Shown here in pieces: positions 7,509 to 14,829 of a stretch of DNA of 25,220 bases. The stretch is taken from positions 1 through 25,220 of the forward strand of contig JAAETV010000422.1 of the NCBI GenBank assembly GCA_024227975.1, read 5' to 3'. The notes beneath the pieces are model-generated. The model did not search any database. It was given only the letters and a program-made list of their open reading frames with translations, and was not told the origin of the DNA. The position numbers and the translations under genes are program-made. Origin of the DNA: Actinomycetes bacterium. Its GTDB lineage: Bacteria; Actinomycetota; Acidimicrobiia; Acidimicrobiales; SZUA-35. The first letter of the stretch is position 1, and the number at the start of each line of letters is the position of its first letter.

Positions 7509-7961
7509 TCAGCTGCTGGAGAGTTTTTCGTCGGCTCGGGCCATGACTCTGCCGATGACCTCGAGCTCATCGGGATTGATCACGTCGAAGAACCAGGTCC
7601 TGACGTCGTTGGCGTGGCCGGGAGTAGCGGCCGACAGGGCCTCGGTGCCGGTCTCGGTGAGAATGGCGAACAGCCCCCGGCGATCGTCTTCGCACTCCTC
7701 GCGGGCAAGGTAGTTCACCCGGACCAGACGATCGACCCGGTAGGTGAGGCGACTGCGGGAGACGAGCACCCGTTCGGCCAGATCACTCATGCGGAGGCGT
7801 TGGTCGGGGGCACTCGCTAACACTGACAAGATCTCGAAGTCGGTCAACGAGAGCTGCGACCGCTGCTGCAACTCATGGTCGAGGCGTTCCAGTAGGCGCA
7901 CGTTCGCAGATAAGAACCTTTGCCAAACCTGCTTCTCGAATTCTGAAAGACCGTCTCCCAT
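7509..7961 (-). CDS. MarR-family transcriptional regulator
   Basis: The 150-residue product has the MarR winged-helix fold. An N-terminal dimerisation helix carries WQRFLSANVRLLERLDHEL. The recognition region MSDLAERVLVSRSRLTYRVDRLV is at about residues 78-100, and the wing contains CEDDRRGLFAILTETG. The C-terminal helix again serves dimerisation. MarR proteins bind short palindromes as dimers and are usually released by small ligands. It is the first gene of the operon with the PanC fusion, panB, the RNase and a lipoprotein. It may therefore regulate this operon and itself, an unusual setting for pantothenate genes. The ATG at 7959-7961 has no Shine-Dalgarno but has a TAGAAT hexamer 7 nt upstream, so the transcript may be leaderless. 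The ligand is unknown. Confidence 0.93.
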   Translation of the reverse strand: MGDGLSEFEKQVWQRFLSANVRLLERLDHELQQRSQLSLTDFEILSVLASAPDQRLRMSDLAERVLVSRSRLTYRVDRLVRVNYLAREECEDDRRGLFAILTETGTEALSAATPGHANDVRTWFFDVINPDELEVIGRVMARADEKLSSS

Positions 7962-7968
7962 TGTTTGG

Positions 7969-7974
7969 ATTCTA
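7969..7974 (-). promoter_or_regulatory. -10 element of the marR-pan operon (leaderless)
   Basis: On the minus strand TAGAAT is followed by 7 nt and then the ATG of marR, which would put the transcription start at or next to the start codon. No clear -35 is visible. The surrounding 130 bp are noticeably more AT-rich than the rest of the window, as expected for a promoter region. Confidence 0.45.
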
Positions 7975-8046
7975 CGCCTTGTAAGCAGTTCTGTACGGTA
8001 CCAGGGAAAAGAATGCTATTTCGATCTGTAGTAGTAGTTATGACCG

Positions 8047-8058
8047 GTTGTCGACAAC
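8047..8058. promoter_or_regulatory. 12-bp palindrome upstream of marR
   Basis: GTTGTCGACAAC is a perfect 12-bp palindrome. It is framed by a wider, imperfect ACCGG / CCGGT pair at 8043-8047 and 8064-8068. It lies about 75 bp upstream of the candidate marR -10 and between fpg and marR. MarR dimers bind palindromes of this size, so an operator is possible, though the distance to the promoter is long for simple repression. Confidence 0.35.
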
Positions 8059-8093
8059 TGAATCCGGTATCAGCTTCAGAATCGATTTCGGCT

Positions 8094-8915
8094 CTAATAG
8101 CGTTGACACTCGGGACACCAGGTCGTCGATCTTCCATCGAGGACACCTGACCTGAGGGTCGTGGTGCAGCGCAAGCAGTCGAGACCTCCCCGACCGTAGG
8201 CCTTGAGTCGAGTCTGATTCGTTCCGATGTTGCCCTCGACCGTGCGATAGTCGCGAAGTGTCGTACCGCCGTATTCGATGCCCTCACCAAGCACGAGTCG
8301 TAGCGCAGCAAGCAGGCGGGTAGCTCGAACCTGGCTGATTCGGGTGACATTCGGGTTGATCTCGGCTAGCCACAGAGCTTCGTCGGCGTAGATGTTGCCA
8401 ACGCCGGCAATTGGGCGCTGGGAAAGCAGCTTCGTCTTCAGCTTTCGCCGGCTGGCTTGCAGCAGTTTCCAGAAGCGAAGGCCATTGAAATCCGGATCAA
8501 ATGGTTCTGGTCCAGCGGCAGCCAGGGTGGGGATCATGGAGTAGTCGTTGGCCGTCACCACCCTGAGCCGACCGAATCGACGAGTGTCGCTGAATAACAG
8601 AGTTTCCGGGGGCCTGTTTGGACTGGCCGTGAGCCGCCACCAGGCCCGTAGGTGCGGGCTCTGTGGGTCGGACGGGTTGTCGTCGAGCCGGAAGGAGCCC
8701 GTCATGCCAAGGTGGGCCACCAGTTCGCGTTCATCGTCGAGTCCGATGAGGAGATACTTGCCCCGACGACCGACACCGGTGATGGTGGCCCCGTCGATCT
8801 GACGGCCGGGGGTGAACTTCGATGAGGGGTGCGAGTCACTCTCGATGACGCGACGGCCGATCAGAAGGGGGTCCAGTTGGCGCCGTATCGTCTCGACCTC
8901 GGGTAGCTCGGGCAA
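8094..8915 (-). CDS. mutM: formamidopyrimidine-DNA glycosylase (Fpg/MutM)
   Basis: Fpg removes 8-oxoguanine and ring-opened purines and then cuts the abasic site. The 273-residue product begins MPELPEVET. Pro2 is the Schiff-base nucleophile and Glu3 the general acid. Lys53, in RRGKYLL, matches the conserved lysine near residue 57 of E. coli. The helix-two-turn-helix includes GVGNIYADEALW. The zinc finger has cysteines 247, 250, 267 and 270, around the GRSTTWCPECQ ending. The start is a TTG at 8913-8915: because Pro must be residue 2, this unusual codon is forced. A TAGGGT hexamer lies 8 nt upstream of it. The gene is divergent from the YceI gene and not obviously in the marR operon, since 132 bp separate them. 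Confidence 0.96.
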   Translation of the reverse strand: MPELPEVETIRRQLDPLLIGRRVIESDSHPSSKFTPGRQIDGATITGVGRRGKYLLIGLDDERELVAHLGMTGSFRLDDNPSDPQSPHLRAWWRLTASPNRPPETLLFSDTRRFGRLRVVTANDYSMIPTLAAAGPEPFDPDFNGLRFWKLLQASRRKLKTKLLSQRPIAGVGNIYADEALWLAEINPNVTRISQVRATRLLAALRLVLGEGIEYGGTTLRDYRTVEGNIGTNQTRLKAYGRGGLDCLRCTTTLRSGVLDGRSTTWCPECQRY

Positions 8916-8963
8916 GACGCGCGACCCTAGCCGTTGGGCCGATATGGCAGACTCACGGGTCGG

Positions 8964-8970
8964 AAGGAGG
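8964..8970 (+). promoter_or_regulatory. strong ribosome binding site of the YceI gene
   Basis: AAGGAGG, followed by more purines, ends 8 nt before the GTG at 8979. It decides this start over an in-frame TTG at 8934. Such a strong site is rare in this window. Confidence 0.7.
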
Positions 8971-8978
8971 GGGAGACC

Positions 8979-9680
8979 GTGAGACGACTATTGGCTGCCG
9001 GTGTCGGTGCTGTCGTGATCCTCATAGGGGGGGTGGTGGTGTGGGCCACCCTCCTGCGGGAAGATGCTCCAGCTGCCTTTGAGCTGACCGAGACCGATGA
9101 CGACAGGACAGCCAGCGGTACTGCCGGAGGGGTAGCGCCGACCGAGGAGCGGGTCGGCCTCGACGGGACCTGGATCGTGACCGAGGGGTCGGAGGCCGGC
9201 TACCGGGTGATCGAGGACATCGGTGAGCTCCTTGACCTCGAAGCCGTGGGACGGACCACTGAGGTCACGGGTTCGATCGAAATCACCGGCTCGACGATCA
9301 CCAACGCCACCTTCGAGGTCGACGTGGCCTCCATCCGCAGCGACGATGGTCGGCGTGACACCCGGTTCCGCGATCGGGTCATGAACGTCTCAGAGTTCCC
9401 AACCGCCAAGCTGACCATGACCGCACCCGTCGAACTGGGCTCGGTCCCGGCTGAGGGGGAGCCGGTTTCAGCCATCGTTTCGGCCCAGCTGACCCTGCGA
9501 GGGACCACCAACCCGATCACCTTCCCCGTCGACGCCCAATTGTCGGGTGGTCAGATCGAAATCGTTGGCATCATCGACGTGTTGTTCTCCGACTATGGCA
9601 TTGCCAACCCGTCGAATCCGCTTGTCGAGGTGCGAGATGAAGGCCAAGTGGAAGTCCAGCTCTTCCTGAGTGCAGGCTGA
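8979..9680 (+). CDS. membrane-anchored YceI-like domain protein
   Basis: With the GTG at 8979 the product has 233 residues. It starts with RRLLAAGVGAVVILIGGVVV, an uncleaved or cleavable membrane segment. A variable acidic linker follows to about residue 60. A YceI-like domain then runs to the end, seen in GTWIVTEGSEAGYRV, a central TRFRDRVMNVSEFPTAKLTM and LTLRGTTNPITFPVDAQL. YceI proteins form an elongated beta barrel that binds isoprenoid-type lipids such as polyprenyl pyrophosphate. The role here is not known. The domain would lie outside the membrane. The next gene, a D-threonine-aldolase-like enzyme, starts 4 bp after the stop, so the two are probably co-transcribed, with no evident functional link. 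Confidence 0.88.
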   Translation: MRRLLAAGVGAVVILIGGVVVWATLLREDAPAAFELTETDDDRTASGTAGGVAPTEERVGLDGTWIVTEGSEAGYRVIEDIGELLDLEAVGRTTEVTGSIEITGSTITNATFEVDVASIRSDDGRRDTRFRDRVMNVSEFPTAKLTMTAPVELGSVPAEGEPVSAIVSAQLTLRGTTNPITFPVDAQLSGGQIEIVGIIDVLFSDYGIANPSNPLVEVRDEGQVEVQLFLSAG

Positions 9681-9684
9681 TTCG

Positions 9685-10707
9685 GTGAGCGACCCCACCC
9701 CCAGCACCATCGACGAGATCCCTACCCCGGCACTGATAGTCGAAGAGCCGGTATTCACCTCCAATCTGGCCCTGATGTCACAGGCCCGCCCCGGCCCTGG
9801 CCTGCGCCCCCACGTCAAGGCGTTCAAGTCGACCCCTATTGCCAGGCGCCTGGCCGCCGCTGGCCATGACCGCTTCTGTGGGGCCACCATCCGTGAGTTG
9901 GAGGGGATGGCGGCGGCCGGACTTGGGGCAGACCTGCTCCTGGCCAACGAGGTTCTTGACTGCCGCCGGCTCGGGCGTCTGGTCGACGAGGGGGCCAATA
10001 TCACTGTCGCCGTCGACTCGGTCGAGACCCTGGCTGCCGCCCACGAAGGGGGTGTCCGCCAGGTCCTGATCGACGTGGAGGTCGGTCTGCCCCGTTGTGG
10101 GTGCAGCGTCGATGAGGCGGGCCCCCTGGCCGACCGGGCCCGGCGTCTTGGCCTCGAGGTACGTGGGGTGATGGGCTACGAAGGCCATCTGATGATGGTG
10201 GAAGATCGGGCCGAGCGAGAGAGCAAGGTCGAGCACTCGATGGGCAAGCTGCTGGCCGCCCACGAAGCCGTTGGAGGTGACATCATCTCTGCCGGCGGGA
10301 CGGGGACCTATGCCGTGAACCGCTGGGCCACCGAGATCCAGGCGGGGTCGTATCTGTTGATGGACACCCAGTACTGCACGCTGGAGATCCCGTTCCAACT
10401 GGCCTTGACCGTCCTGGCCACCGTGGTCTCAGTCTCGGCCAAGGGCTGGTTCGTCGCCGATGCCGGACTCAAGGCCCTGGGTATGGATCATGGCAACCCC
10501 TCCTCACCCGACGGCGCCCTCCAATTCTGTTCAGATGAGCACACCACTCTCGTCCCCTTCGACGGGGCTGTTGCTCCCGTCGTTGGTGATCTCATCAGGT
10601 TGCATCCAGCTCACGTCGATCCGACGGTGGCCCGCCACGAACAAATGTGGGTGGTCGATGGGGCAGCCGTAGTCGATGTGTGGCCTATCGACCTCCGTCA
10701 CTGGTGA
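9685..10707 (+). CDS. D-threonine aldolase / D-serine dehydratase-like PLP enzyme
   Basis: The product belongs to the fold-type III pyridoxal-phosphate enzymes with an alanine racemase-like barrel. EIPTPALIVEE begins the domain, and Lys45 in LRPHVKAFKS is the expected PLP lysine. The C-terminal metal site reads AHVDPTV, with His310 and Asp312. The His-x-Asp pair resembles the manganese site of D-threonine aldolases, whereas the zinc D-serine dehydratases I recall have His-x-Cys. The likely reaction is cleavage of D-threonine or another D-3-hydroxy amino acid to glycine and an aldehyde, but the substrate is uncertain. I chose the GTG at 9685. A GTG at 9670 would overlap the YceI gene by 11 bp and add five residues. 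The gene overlaps the convergent DUF2889 gene by 10 bp. Confidence 0.85.
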   Translation: MSDPTPSTIDEIPTPALIVEEPVFTSNLALMSQARPGPGLRPHVKAFKSTPIARRLAAAGHDRFCGATIRELEGMAAAGLGADLLLANEVLDCRRLGRLVDEGANITVAVDSVETLAAAHEGGVRQVLIDVEVGLPRCGCSVDEAGPLADRARRLGLEVRGVMGYEGHLMMVEDRAERESKVEHSMGKLLAAHEAVGGDIISAGGTGTYAVNRWATEIQAGSYLLMDTQYCTLEIPFQLALTVLATVVSVSAKGWFVADAGLKALGMDHGNPSSPDGALQFCSDEHTTLVPFDGAVAPVVGDLIRLHPAHVDPTVARHEQMWVVDGAAVVDVWPIDLRHW

Positions 10708-11354
10708 TCAGGGCGGTGACGCTCCATCCACTCCTCAGGCCGGCGTCCAAGCTCATCCAGTCGTTGCACGGCCCAGGTCGGGGGCTCCATCTCTTCGCCC
10801 GCCAGTAGCCGCTTCACCGTTTCGCCTTCACGGTCCCAGATATGGCAGGTATCGAAGTTGAACGACATCCGCTGAAGGCGTTGTTCGGCCATCTCTTCTG
10901 GACCCAGGGTCACCGGGGTCTCGTCGATGGACTGCATCGACCACATTGACTGGATGGCGACGGGAGCCATTGCAATCAGCAAGGCACCGACATGGGTGCA
11001 GCCTCGTGGTCCACCGAACAGCTCACGGACTACGCGGGAGAAACCTCGACCGATCGAAACCCCGACCAACTGCTGGTACACGGGCTCGATCGAGATGCAG
11101 CCATCGTGGGGGGTGACCTCCATCTGGACGACAGCGTCAGCGATTTCCAGCGATGGGAATCCGAGGGTCAGGTCGACGACCATCTGGTGGATCGACATCG
11201 GGTCGCGATCGTCCTCGATGTAGACGCCAGGCGGCTTCTGATCGTGGATCATGCCCCGGATCAGGAGCCGCTCGGGGCTGAGTCGGTAGGCCTTGACGTG
11301 ATAGTCCCGCTGGTGGACGATCTCGCCTTCTGGTTCTGGCAACAAGATGGACAT
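10698..11354 (-). CDS. DUF2889 family protein
   Basis: The 218-residue product matches what I know of DUF2889. It has an N-terminal beta-rich region (HQRDYHVKAYRLSPERLLIR), then HQMVVDLTLGFPSLEIADAV, a cysteine in HDGCISIEPVYQQLVG and the hallmark GPRGCTHVGALLIAMAPVAIQ. There is no signal peptide or convincing membrane segment. The function of the family is unknown. Conserved Cys and His residues could bind a metal, but that is speculation. The C-terminal 60 residues, with FNFDTCHIWDREGETVKRLLAGEE, are well formed, so the gene looks intact. Its stop lies 10 bp inside the end of the convergent aldolase-like gene. The HhH-GPD glycosylase gene lies 47 bp upstream on the same strand, but a possible promoter and inverted repeat sit in that gap. 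Confidence 0.87.
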   Translation of the reverse strand: MSILLPEPEGEIVHQRDYHVKAYRLSPERLLIRGMIHDQKPPGVYIEDDRDPMSIHQMVVDLTLGFPSLEIADAVVQMEVTPHDGCISIEPVYQQLVGVSIGRGFSRVVRELFGGPRGCTHVGALLIAMAPVAIQSMWSMQSIDETPVTLGPEEMAEQRLQRMSFNFDTCHIWDREGETVKRLLAGEEMEPPTWAVQRLDELGRRPEEWMERHRPDHQ

Positions 11355-11367
11355 CAGCTGATCAACG

Positions 11368-11385
11368 CTAGAGGTCTGGCTCTAG
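11368..11385. promoter_or_regulatory. inverted repeat in the DUF2889 upstream region
   Basis: CTAGAG-N6-CTCTAG is a perfect 6-bp inverted repeat with 6-bp spacing. It overlaps a TAGCGT hexamer (11365-11370, minus strand) that sits 10 nt before the DUF2889 start. It could be an operator on that promoter or a weak hairpin after the HhH-GPD gene. No T-run follows, so I prefer an operator. Confidence 0.3.
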
Positions 11386-11401
11386 TGTCCCAAATCAGCG
11401 C

Positions 11402-12292
11402 CTATCGCCCCTGGTGGAGCCCATCGGCGGTGAAAGAGAGCTTGGGCCCATATTTGGGTGCCCCTTTGGCTTTGGCCAGTCGGATCACCCGCCACCGATG
11501 ACCCCTGTAGGGCTCCAACAACTCCAGCATCCGCTGGTCGGTGGAACGGGGCTCGCCGGCCAAGACCCAGCCAATCGAGTTCGGGATGTGATAGTCACCG
11601 ACAGGGACGGCGTCGGGATCGCCAAAGGTCACTGCTGTCACCATGGCCGTCGTCCATGGGCCGATGCCCCGGATCCGCTGGAGACGGGCCTGTACCTGTT
11701 CCGGGGTCTTGTCGGCCAAGCCCTGCAAGCGGGGCATTTCTCGGGCGGCGCGAATGATTGCGTCGGCCCGCTTCTTCTCCACCTTCAGGGGGTGGAAGTC
11801 GTAGTAGCCCATCTCGGCCACCCGTTCCGGCGACGGCAGGATCCAGGCTCGATGGGGGCCGGGGGCCTCCTGGCCGAAGCGTCGGGCCAGGGCTCGGCGC
11901 GATGAGGCGGCGTTGGCCGTCTGAACCCGCTGACCGAGGATGGCCCCGATCAGGGAGTCCCACAACCGGTCGGTACGAGCCAGCAGGAAGGGGTTGCGGC
12001 GCCACAGTTCTCGGATCGGGCTGACGGGGGCAAAGCTCGATGGGTCGTCGTCGGCTCCCAAGAGGCGGGGAGCCTGGTTCAACATCCAGTCTCGTCCCGG
12101 TCCCCAAGCCTTGGCCTCGACGGTGGTGTCCCCCGACCGGTTGAGGACGAGGGACCCTGGCCCATCGGGAGTCCTGGTGGCCCACAGGGCTTCGGTGGGG
12201 CCGACCAGTACCGGGTTCTTGGCTCCCCGGACTGTCGACTTCAGATCCAACGATGCCGGTACCCCGATCTGTCTTGTCGCCTCACCAGTCAT
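11402..12292 (-). CDS. HhH-GPD family DNA glycosylase (AlkA-like)
   Basis: The 296-residue product is a second AlkA-type base-excision glycosylase. The N-terminal 90 residues form a variable beta domain. Residues 95-270 are the HhH-GPD fold: RLWDSLIGAILGQRVQTANA, then the hairpin GIGPWTTAMVTAVTFGDPDA, with Asp233 in VGDYHIPN as the expected catalytic residue. There is no iron-sulfur cysteine cluster at the end, so it is not an EndoIII/MutY type. It should remove damaged bases, most likely alkylated or deaminated purines, but substrate cannot be read from sequence. The ATG at 12290-12292 has no Shine-Dalgarno. A TAGCGT hexamer lies 6 nt upstream. The gene is divergent from the class V aminotransferase gene. 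Confidence 0.9.
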   Translation of the reverse strand: MTGEATRQIGVPASLDLKSTVRGAKNPVLVGPTEALWATRTPDGPGSLVLNRSGDTTVEAKAWGPGRDWMLNQAPRLLGADDDPSSFAPVSPIRELWRRNPFLLARTDRLWDSLIGAILGQRVQTANAASSRRALARRFGQEAPGPHRAWILPSPERVAEMGYYDFHPLKVEKKRADAIIRAAREMPRLQGLADKTPEQVQARLQRIRGIGPWTTAMVTAVTFGDPDAVPVGDYHIPNSIGWVLAGEPRSTDQRMLELLEPYRGHRWRVIRLAKAKGAPKYGPKLSFTADGLHQGR

Positions 12293-12298
12293 GCGTCG

Positions 12299-12304
12299 AC
12301 GCTA
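12299..12304 (-). promoter_or_regulatory. -10 element of the HhH-GPD gene (leaderless)
   Basis: On the minus strand TAGCGT is followed by 6 nt and the ATG of the glycosylase gene. This is the TAnnnT spacing expected for a leaderless transcript. No confident -35 is visible. Confidence 0.4.
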
Positions 12305-12357
12305 GCTCGGTGAAAGGAGCAGTTGTCGATCGTGGGCCAGTGTGCCACCGTGACCTG

Positions 12358-13617
12358 ATGCAGACCGAACCCGATCTCGATCTCGATTTCGTCAGGAGTC
12401 AGTTTCCAGCCTTCGGCGAGCCATCGCTGAAAGGCTGGGCCTTCTTCGAGAATGCCGGCGGGTCCTATGCCTGTGGCCAGACGATCGAGGCCCTGACCCG
12501 CTACTACCGGGAGACCAAGGTCCAGCCCTACGCCCCATACCCTGCATCGATGGGAGCGGGCGAGGCCATGGACCGGTCTCGGGTCAGGTGGGCCGAGGCC
12601 TTGGGAGTGGCCACCGATGAGGTCCAGTTCGGCCCATCGACCTCGATGAATACCTATGTGTTGGCCAATGCCTTCGGTGCCCTGCTTGGTCCCTCGGATC
12701 GGGTCATCGTCACCAACCAGGACCACGAGGCCAATACTGGCGCCATCCGCCGGGCCGCCAAGCGTGCCGGGGCCGAACTGGTCGAGTGGCAGGTCGACCC
12801 GCAGACCGGTCTGCTCGACATCGAGCACCTGGCCGATCTGCTCAGCGCCAACACCAAGCTGGTGACGGTGCCCCATTGCTCGAACCTCGTCGGCATGGAA
12901 AACGACGTCGCCACCATCACATCCCTGGCCCACGACCAGGGAGCCAGGGTGATCGTTGACGGGGTCTCCTTTGCCCCCCACGGGCTTCGTGACATAGCCG
13001 CCCTCGATGCCGACATCTACCTCTTCAGCCTCTACAAGACGTACTCAGTCCATCAAGGGCTGATGGTGACCCGCAACGGCATCCTCGATGAGCTGGGCAA
13101 CCAGGGCCATGACTTCAACCGGCATCTCTCTTCGAAACGGCTGACTCCCGCCGGTCCCGACCATGCCCAGGAGGCCGCGGCCGGCGCGGTGCTCGACTAT
13201 ATGGAAAGCCTGGCCCACCATCATGGGGTTCCGGCTCAGGCCGGGCTACGAGAAGTGGTGGCCGACTGTACGGTCCGTTGGCAGCAACATGAAGCGGCCG
13301 GAGTTGGCGCCATAGCCGGCTGGCTGGCGTCGTCGCCGGCGGTACGGCTCGTCGGGGTAGTCGACGGGGGTGACAGCGGCCTGCACCGATGTCCAACCGT
13401 TGCCTTTCAGCCCCTGGGCAAGCAGCCAGCTGAGGTTGTCGATGCTCTCGTTGCCAACAGGATCATGTGTGGGGCCGGTGATTTCTATGCCCCCCGTTTG
13501 CTCCAGGGAATAGGTATCGATCCCGACCCTGGTGTGGTCAGGGTCTCGTGGGTGCACTACACCTCGGGAGATGAAGTGAGCCACCTTCTCGATGCCCTCA
13601 CCCGCGTCTTGTCTTGA
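12358..13617 (+). CDS. class V aminotransferase / cysteine desulfurase-like protein
   Basis: The 419-residue product is a fold-type I PLP enzyme close to the VC1184 group of cysteine desulfurase-like proteins. It has FFENAGGSYACGQTIEAL at the start, FGPSTSMNTYVLANA, the PLP-contacting DGVSFAPH and the Schiff-base Lys227 in LFSLYKTYSVHQG. The C-terminal domain ends with CGAGDFYAPRLLQGIG and VRVSWVHYTSGDEV. In this group the loop reads GDFYA and I see no clear counterpart of the catalytic cysteine loop of SufS or IscS. True cysteine desulfurase activity is therefore doubtful. The ATG at 12358 gives the usual N-terminus; upstream GTG codons lack conserved residues. No sulfur-assembly genes lie nearby. 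It is tail to tail with the OmpA-type gene (6 bp apart). Confidence 0.88.
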   Translation: MQTEPDLDLDFVRSQFPAFGEPSLKGWAFFENAGGSYACGQTIEALTRYYRETKVQPYAPYPASMGAGEAMDRSRVRWAEALGVATDEVQFGPSTSMNTYVLANAFGALLGPSDRVIVTNQDHEANTGAIRRAAKRAGAELVEWQVDPQTGLLDIEHLADLLSANTKLVTVPHCSNLVGMENDVATITSLAHDQGARVIVDGVSFAPHGLRDIAALDADIYLFSLYKTYSVHQGLMVTRNGILDELGNQGHDFNRHLSSKRLTPAGPDHAQEAAAGAVLDYMESLAHHHGVPAQAGLREVVADCTVRWQQHEAAGVGAIAGWLASSPAVRLVGVVDGGDSGLHRCPTVAFQPLGKQPAEVVDALVANRIMCGAGDFYAPRLLQGIGIDPDPGVVRVSWVHYTSGDEVSHLLDALTRVLS

Positions 13618-13623
13618 AAGCAG

Positions 13624-14541
13624 CTACTCCAAAAGGCCGGTGATGACGAACTCGGCCCGTCGACTCAAGGCCTTGGTCTCCTCGTCGTCGTCTTCCGAAG
13701 TTCCCTCTTCACCCCGGGCATCGATGATCAGCCGCGAGGGGTCGATGCCCTTGCCCAGCCAGTAGTTGATGACGGCCTGGGCCCGCTGCTCGGAGATCCT
13801 GAGGTTCGAGGCTTCGGAGCCAACAGCGTCGGTTCGGGTTACCACCGTGACGGTCACATTGGGATTCTGGACCAAGAGCATGGTGCCTAGATCGAGAATG
13901 GGCAGGAACGCCGTCTCGACACGGATGCTGTTGAAGCCGAACAGGACCACGTCTTCCACATAGAGCGGGGCTGAGATCGAGGCGGGAGCACTGGGGTCGA
14001 TCTCGTACTCGTTGAAGACATTGTCGGGGCCGACGACGGCACCGGCCCGTGTCTCGATCACGGCCCCCACTTCCTCGCTGGGTACCCGCCCTCGGAGAAA
14101 GACCTGACCACCCTTGAACACAGCGTAACGGGCGCTTCCGTCGGCATTTTCGCCGCCATCGCTGGCTGGGGTGGTGTCCTCGGTAGCCGCCTGCGTGGTG
14201 GGGGAGGCCGCCGTTGTCGAGGTGGTGGTAGCCGTTGTCGGTGCCGCCACCGTTGTGGTCGCGGTTGAGTCGTCGCTAGAAGTAGCTTCGTCAGCCACCG
14301 CTTCGGTGGAGTCGACCGTGGTCACTGGAGCATCGGTTGCGACATCGTCGTCGGCACCGCGAAGGAAGGCAAAGGCGGCGGCCGCGATGATGGCCAACAG
14401 GATCACCCCGAGGAGGGCCAATATGGCTGGCTTGAGTCGTTCGGTTACCCCGCTGGGTGGCGGTGACGGGGCCTCCATGGCCGCACCAGGGTCCTGTAGA
14501 GCCCTCCCGGCCCAGCTTGGCAGCTCGTCGATCTCGCTCAT
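13624..14541 (-). CDS. membrane-anchored BON-like plus OmpA-like protein
   Basis: The 305-residue product starts with a cytosolic Pro-rich stretch, then one membrane helix (about 38-60, LKPAILALLGVILLAIIAAA). A Thr/Ser/Ala-rich linker runs to about 135. A BON-like module (YAVFKGGQVFLRGRVPSEEV) and a C-terminal OmpA-like domain follow. The latter carries the peptidoglycan-binding signature NLRISEQRAQAVINYWLGKG with the following DPSRL and ARGEEG. This order (membrane helix, BON, OmpA) is like ArfA (Rv0899) of M. tuberculosis. The OmpA domain probably holds the cell wall to the membrane, binding diaminopimelate-type peptidoglycan. A clear ribosome binding site, GGAAGGA at 14548-14554 (minus strand), lies 6 nt before the ATG. 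An inverted repeat (14577-14595) lies further upstream. Confidence 0.9.
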   Translation of the reverse strand: MSEIDELPSWAGRALQDPGAAMEAPSPPPSGVTERLKPAILALLGVILLAIIAAAAFAFLRGADDDVATDAPVTTVDSTEAVADEATSSDDSTATTTVAAPTTATTTSTTAASPTTQAATEDTTPASDGGENADGSARYAVFKGGQVFLRGRVPSEEVGAVIETRAGAVVGPDNVFNEYEIDPSAPASISAPLYVEDVVLFGFNSIRVETAFLPILDLGTMLLVQNPNVTVTVVTRTDAVGSEASNLRISEQRAQAVINYWLGKGIDPSRLIIDARGEEGTSEDDDEETKALSRRAEFVITGLLE

Positions 14542-14723
14542 GCCACGTCCTTCCGGGCGGTGACGGCCCGTAGAGCGGCTAGCTCGGCACTAGCCATCGG
14601 GTCATGGTACTCGTCCATAGTGACTGCATGTCTACGGTTGGTGAACGAATCGAACGGCCCTGATCCAAGCTGATGCCTGGGTCATCACACCCAGTGGGGC
14701 TCAACCAACGAGTATTGCCTCAT
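14542..14723. other. intergenic leader of the OmpA-type gene
   Basis: This stretch holds the Shine-Dalgarno of the OmpA-type gene and, at 14577-14595, a perfect GGCTAG-N7-CTAGCC inverted repeat 35 bp upstream of its start. The repeat could be an operator or an mRNA hairpin. I see no other gene in it. A short rightward frame starting at 14673 has no conserved look and runs antisense into the regulator gene. Confidence 0.4.
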
Positions 14724-14778
14724 CGAACACGACTCCGGTCGCCGGTGTTTGTTCGCGGGATCGTGGAGCACACGATCC
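14724..14778. other. two adjacent hairpins in an intergenic region
   Basis: Two inverted repeats sit side by side. The first is CGAACA (14724-14729) with TGTTCG (14750-14755), enclosing a CCGG-TCG-CCGG core. The second is a perfect 8-bp stem GGATCGTG-N5-CACGATCC (14758-14778). Neither is followed by a T-run on either strand, so they are not classic terminators, although they lie 52 bp past the stop of the leftward regulator gene at 14830. They may form an actinobacterial-type terminator or part of a small RNA. The rest to 14829 shows nothing. Confidence 0.4.
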
Positions 14779-14829
14779 TCGGTGGTCGCTCCCGCTCCTG
14801 TTGGGTCGGCTCGCTCCGGGGGACTCGAC

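Noticed and set aside
12358..13617. Naming the class V aminotransferase as IscS or SufS
   Set aside because: The catalytic cysteine loop is not clear and no sulfur-assembly genes are near. Only the broader fold assignment is safe.
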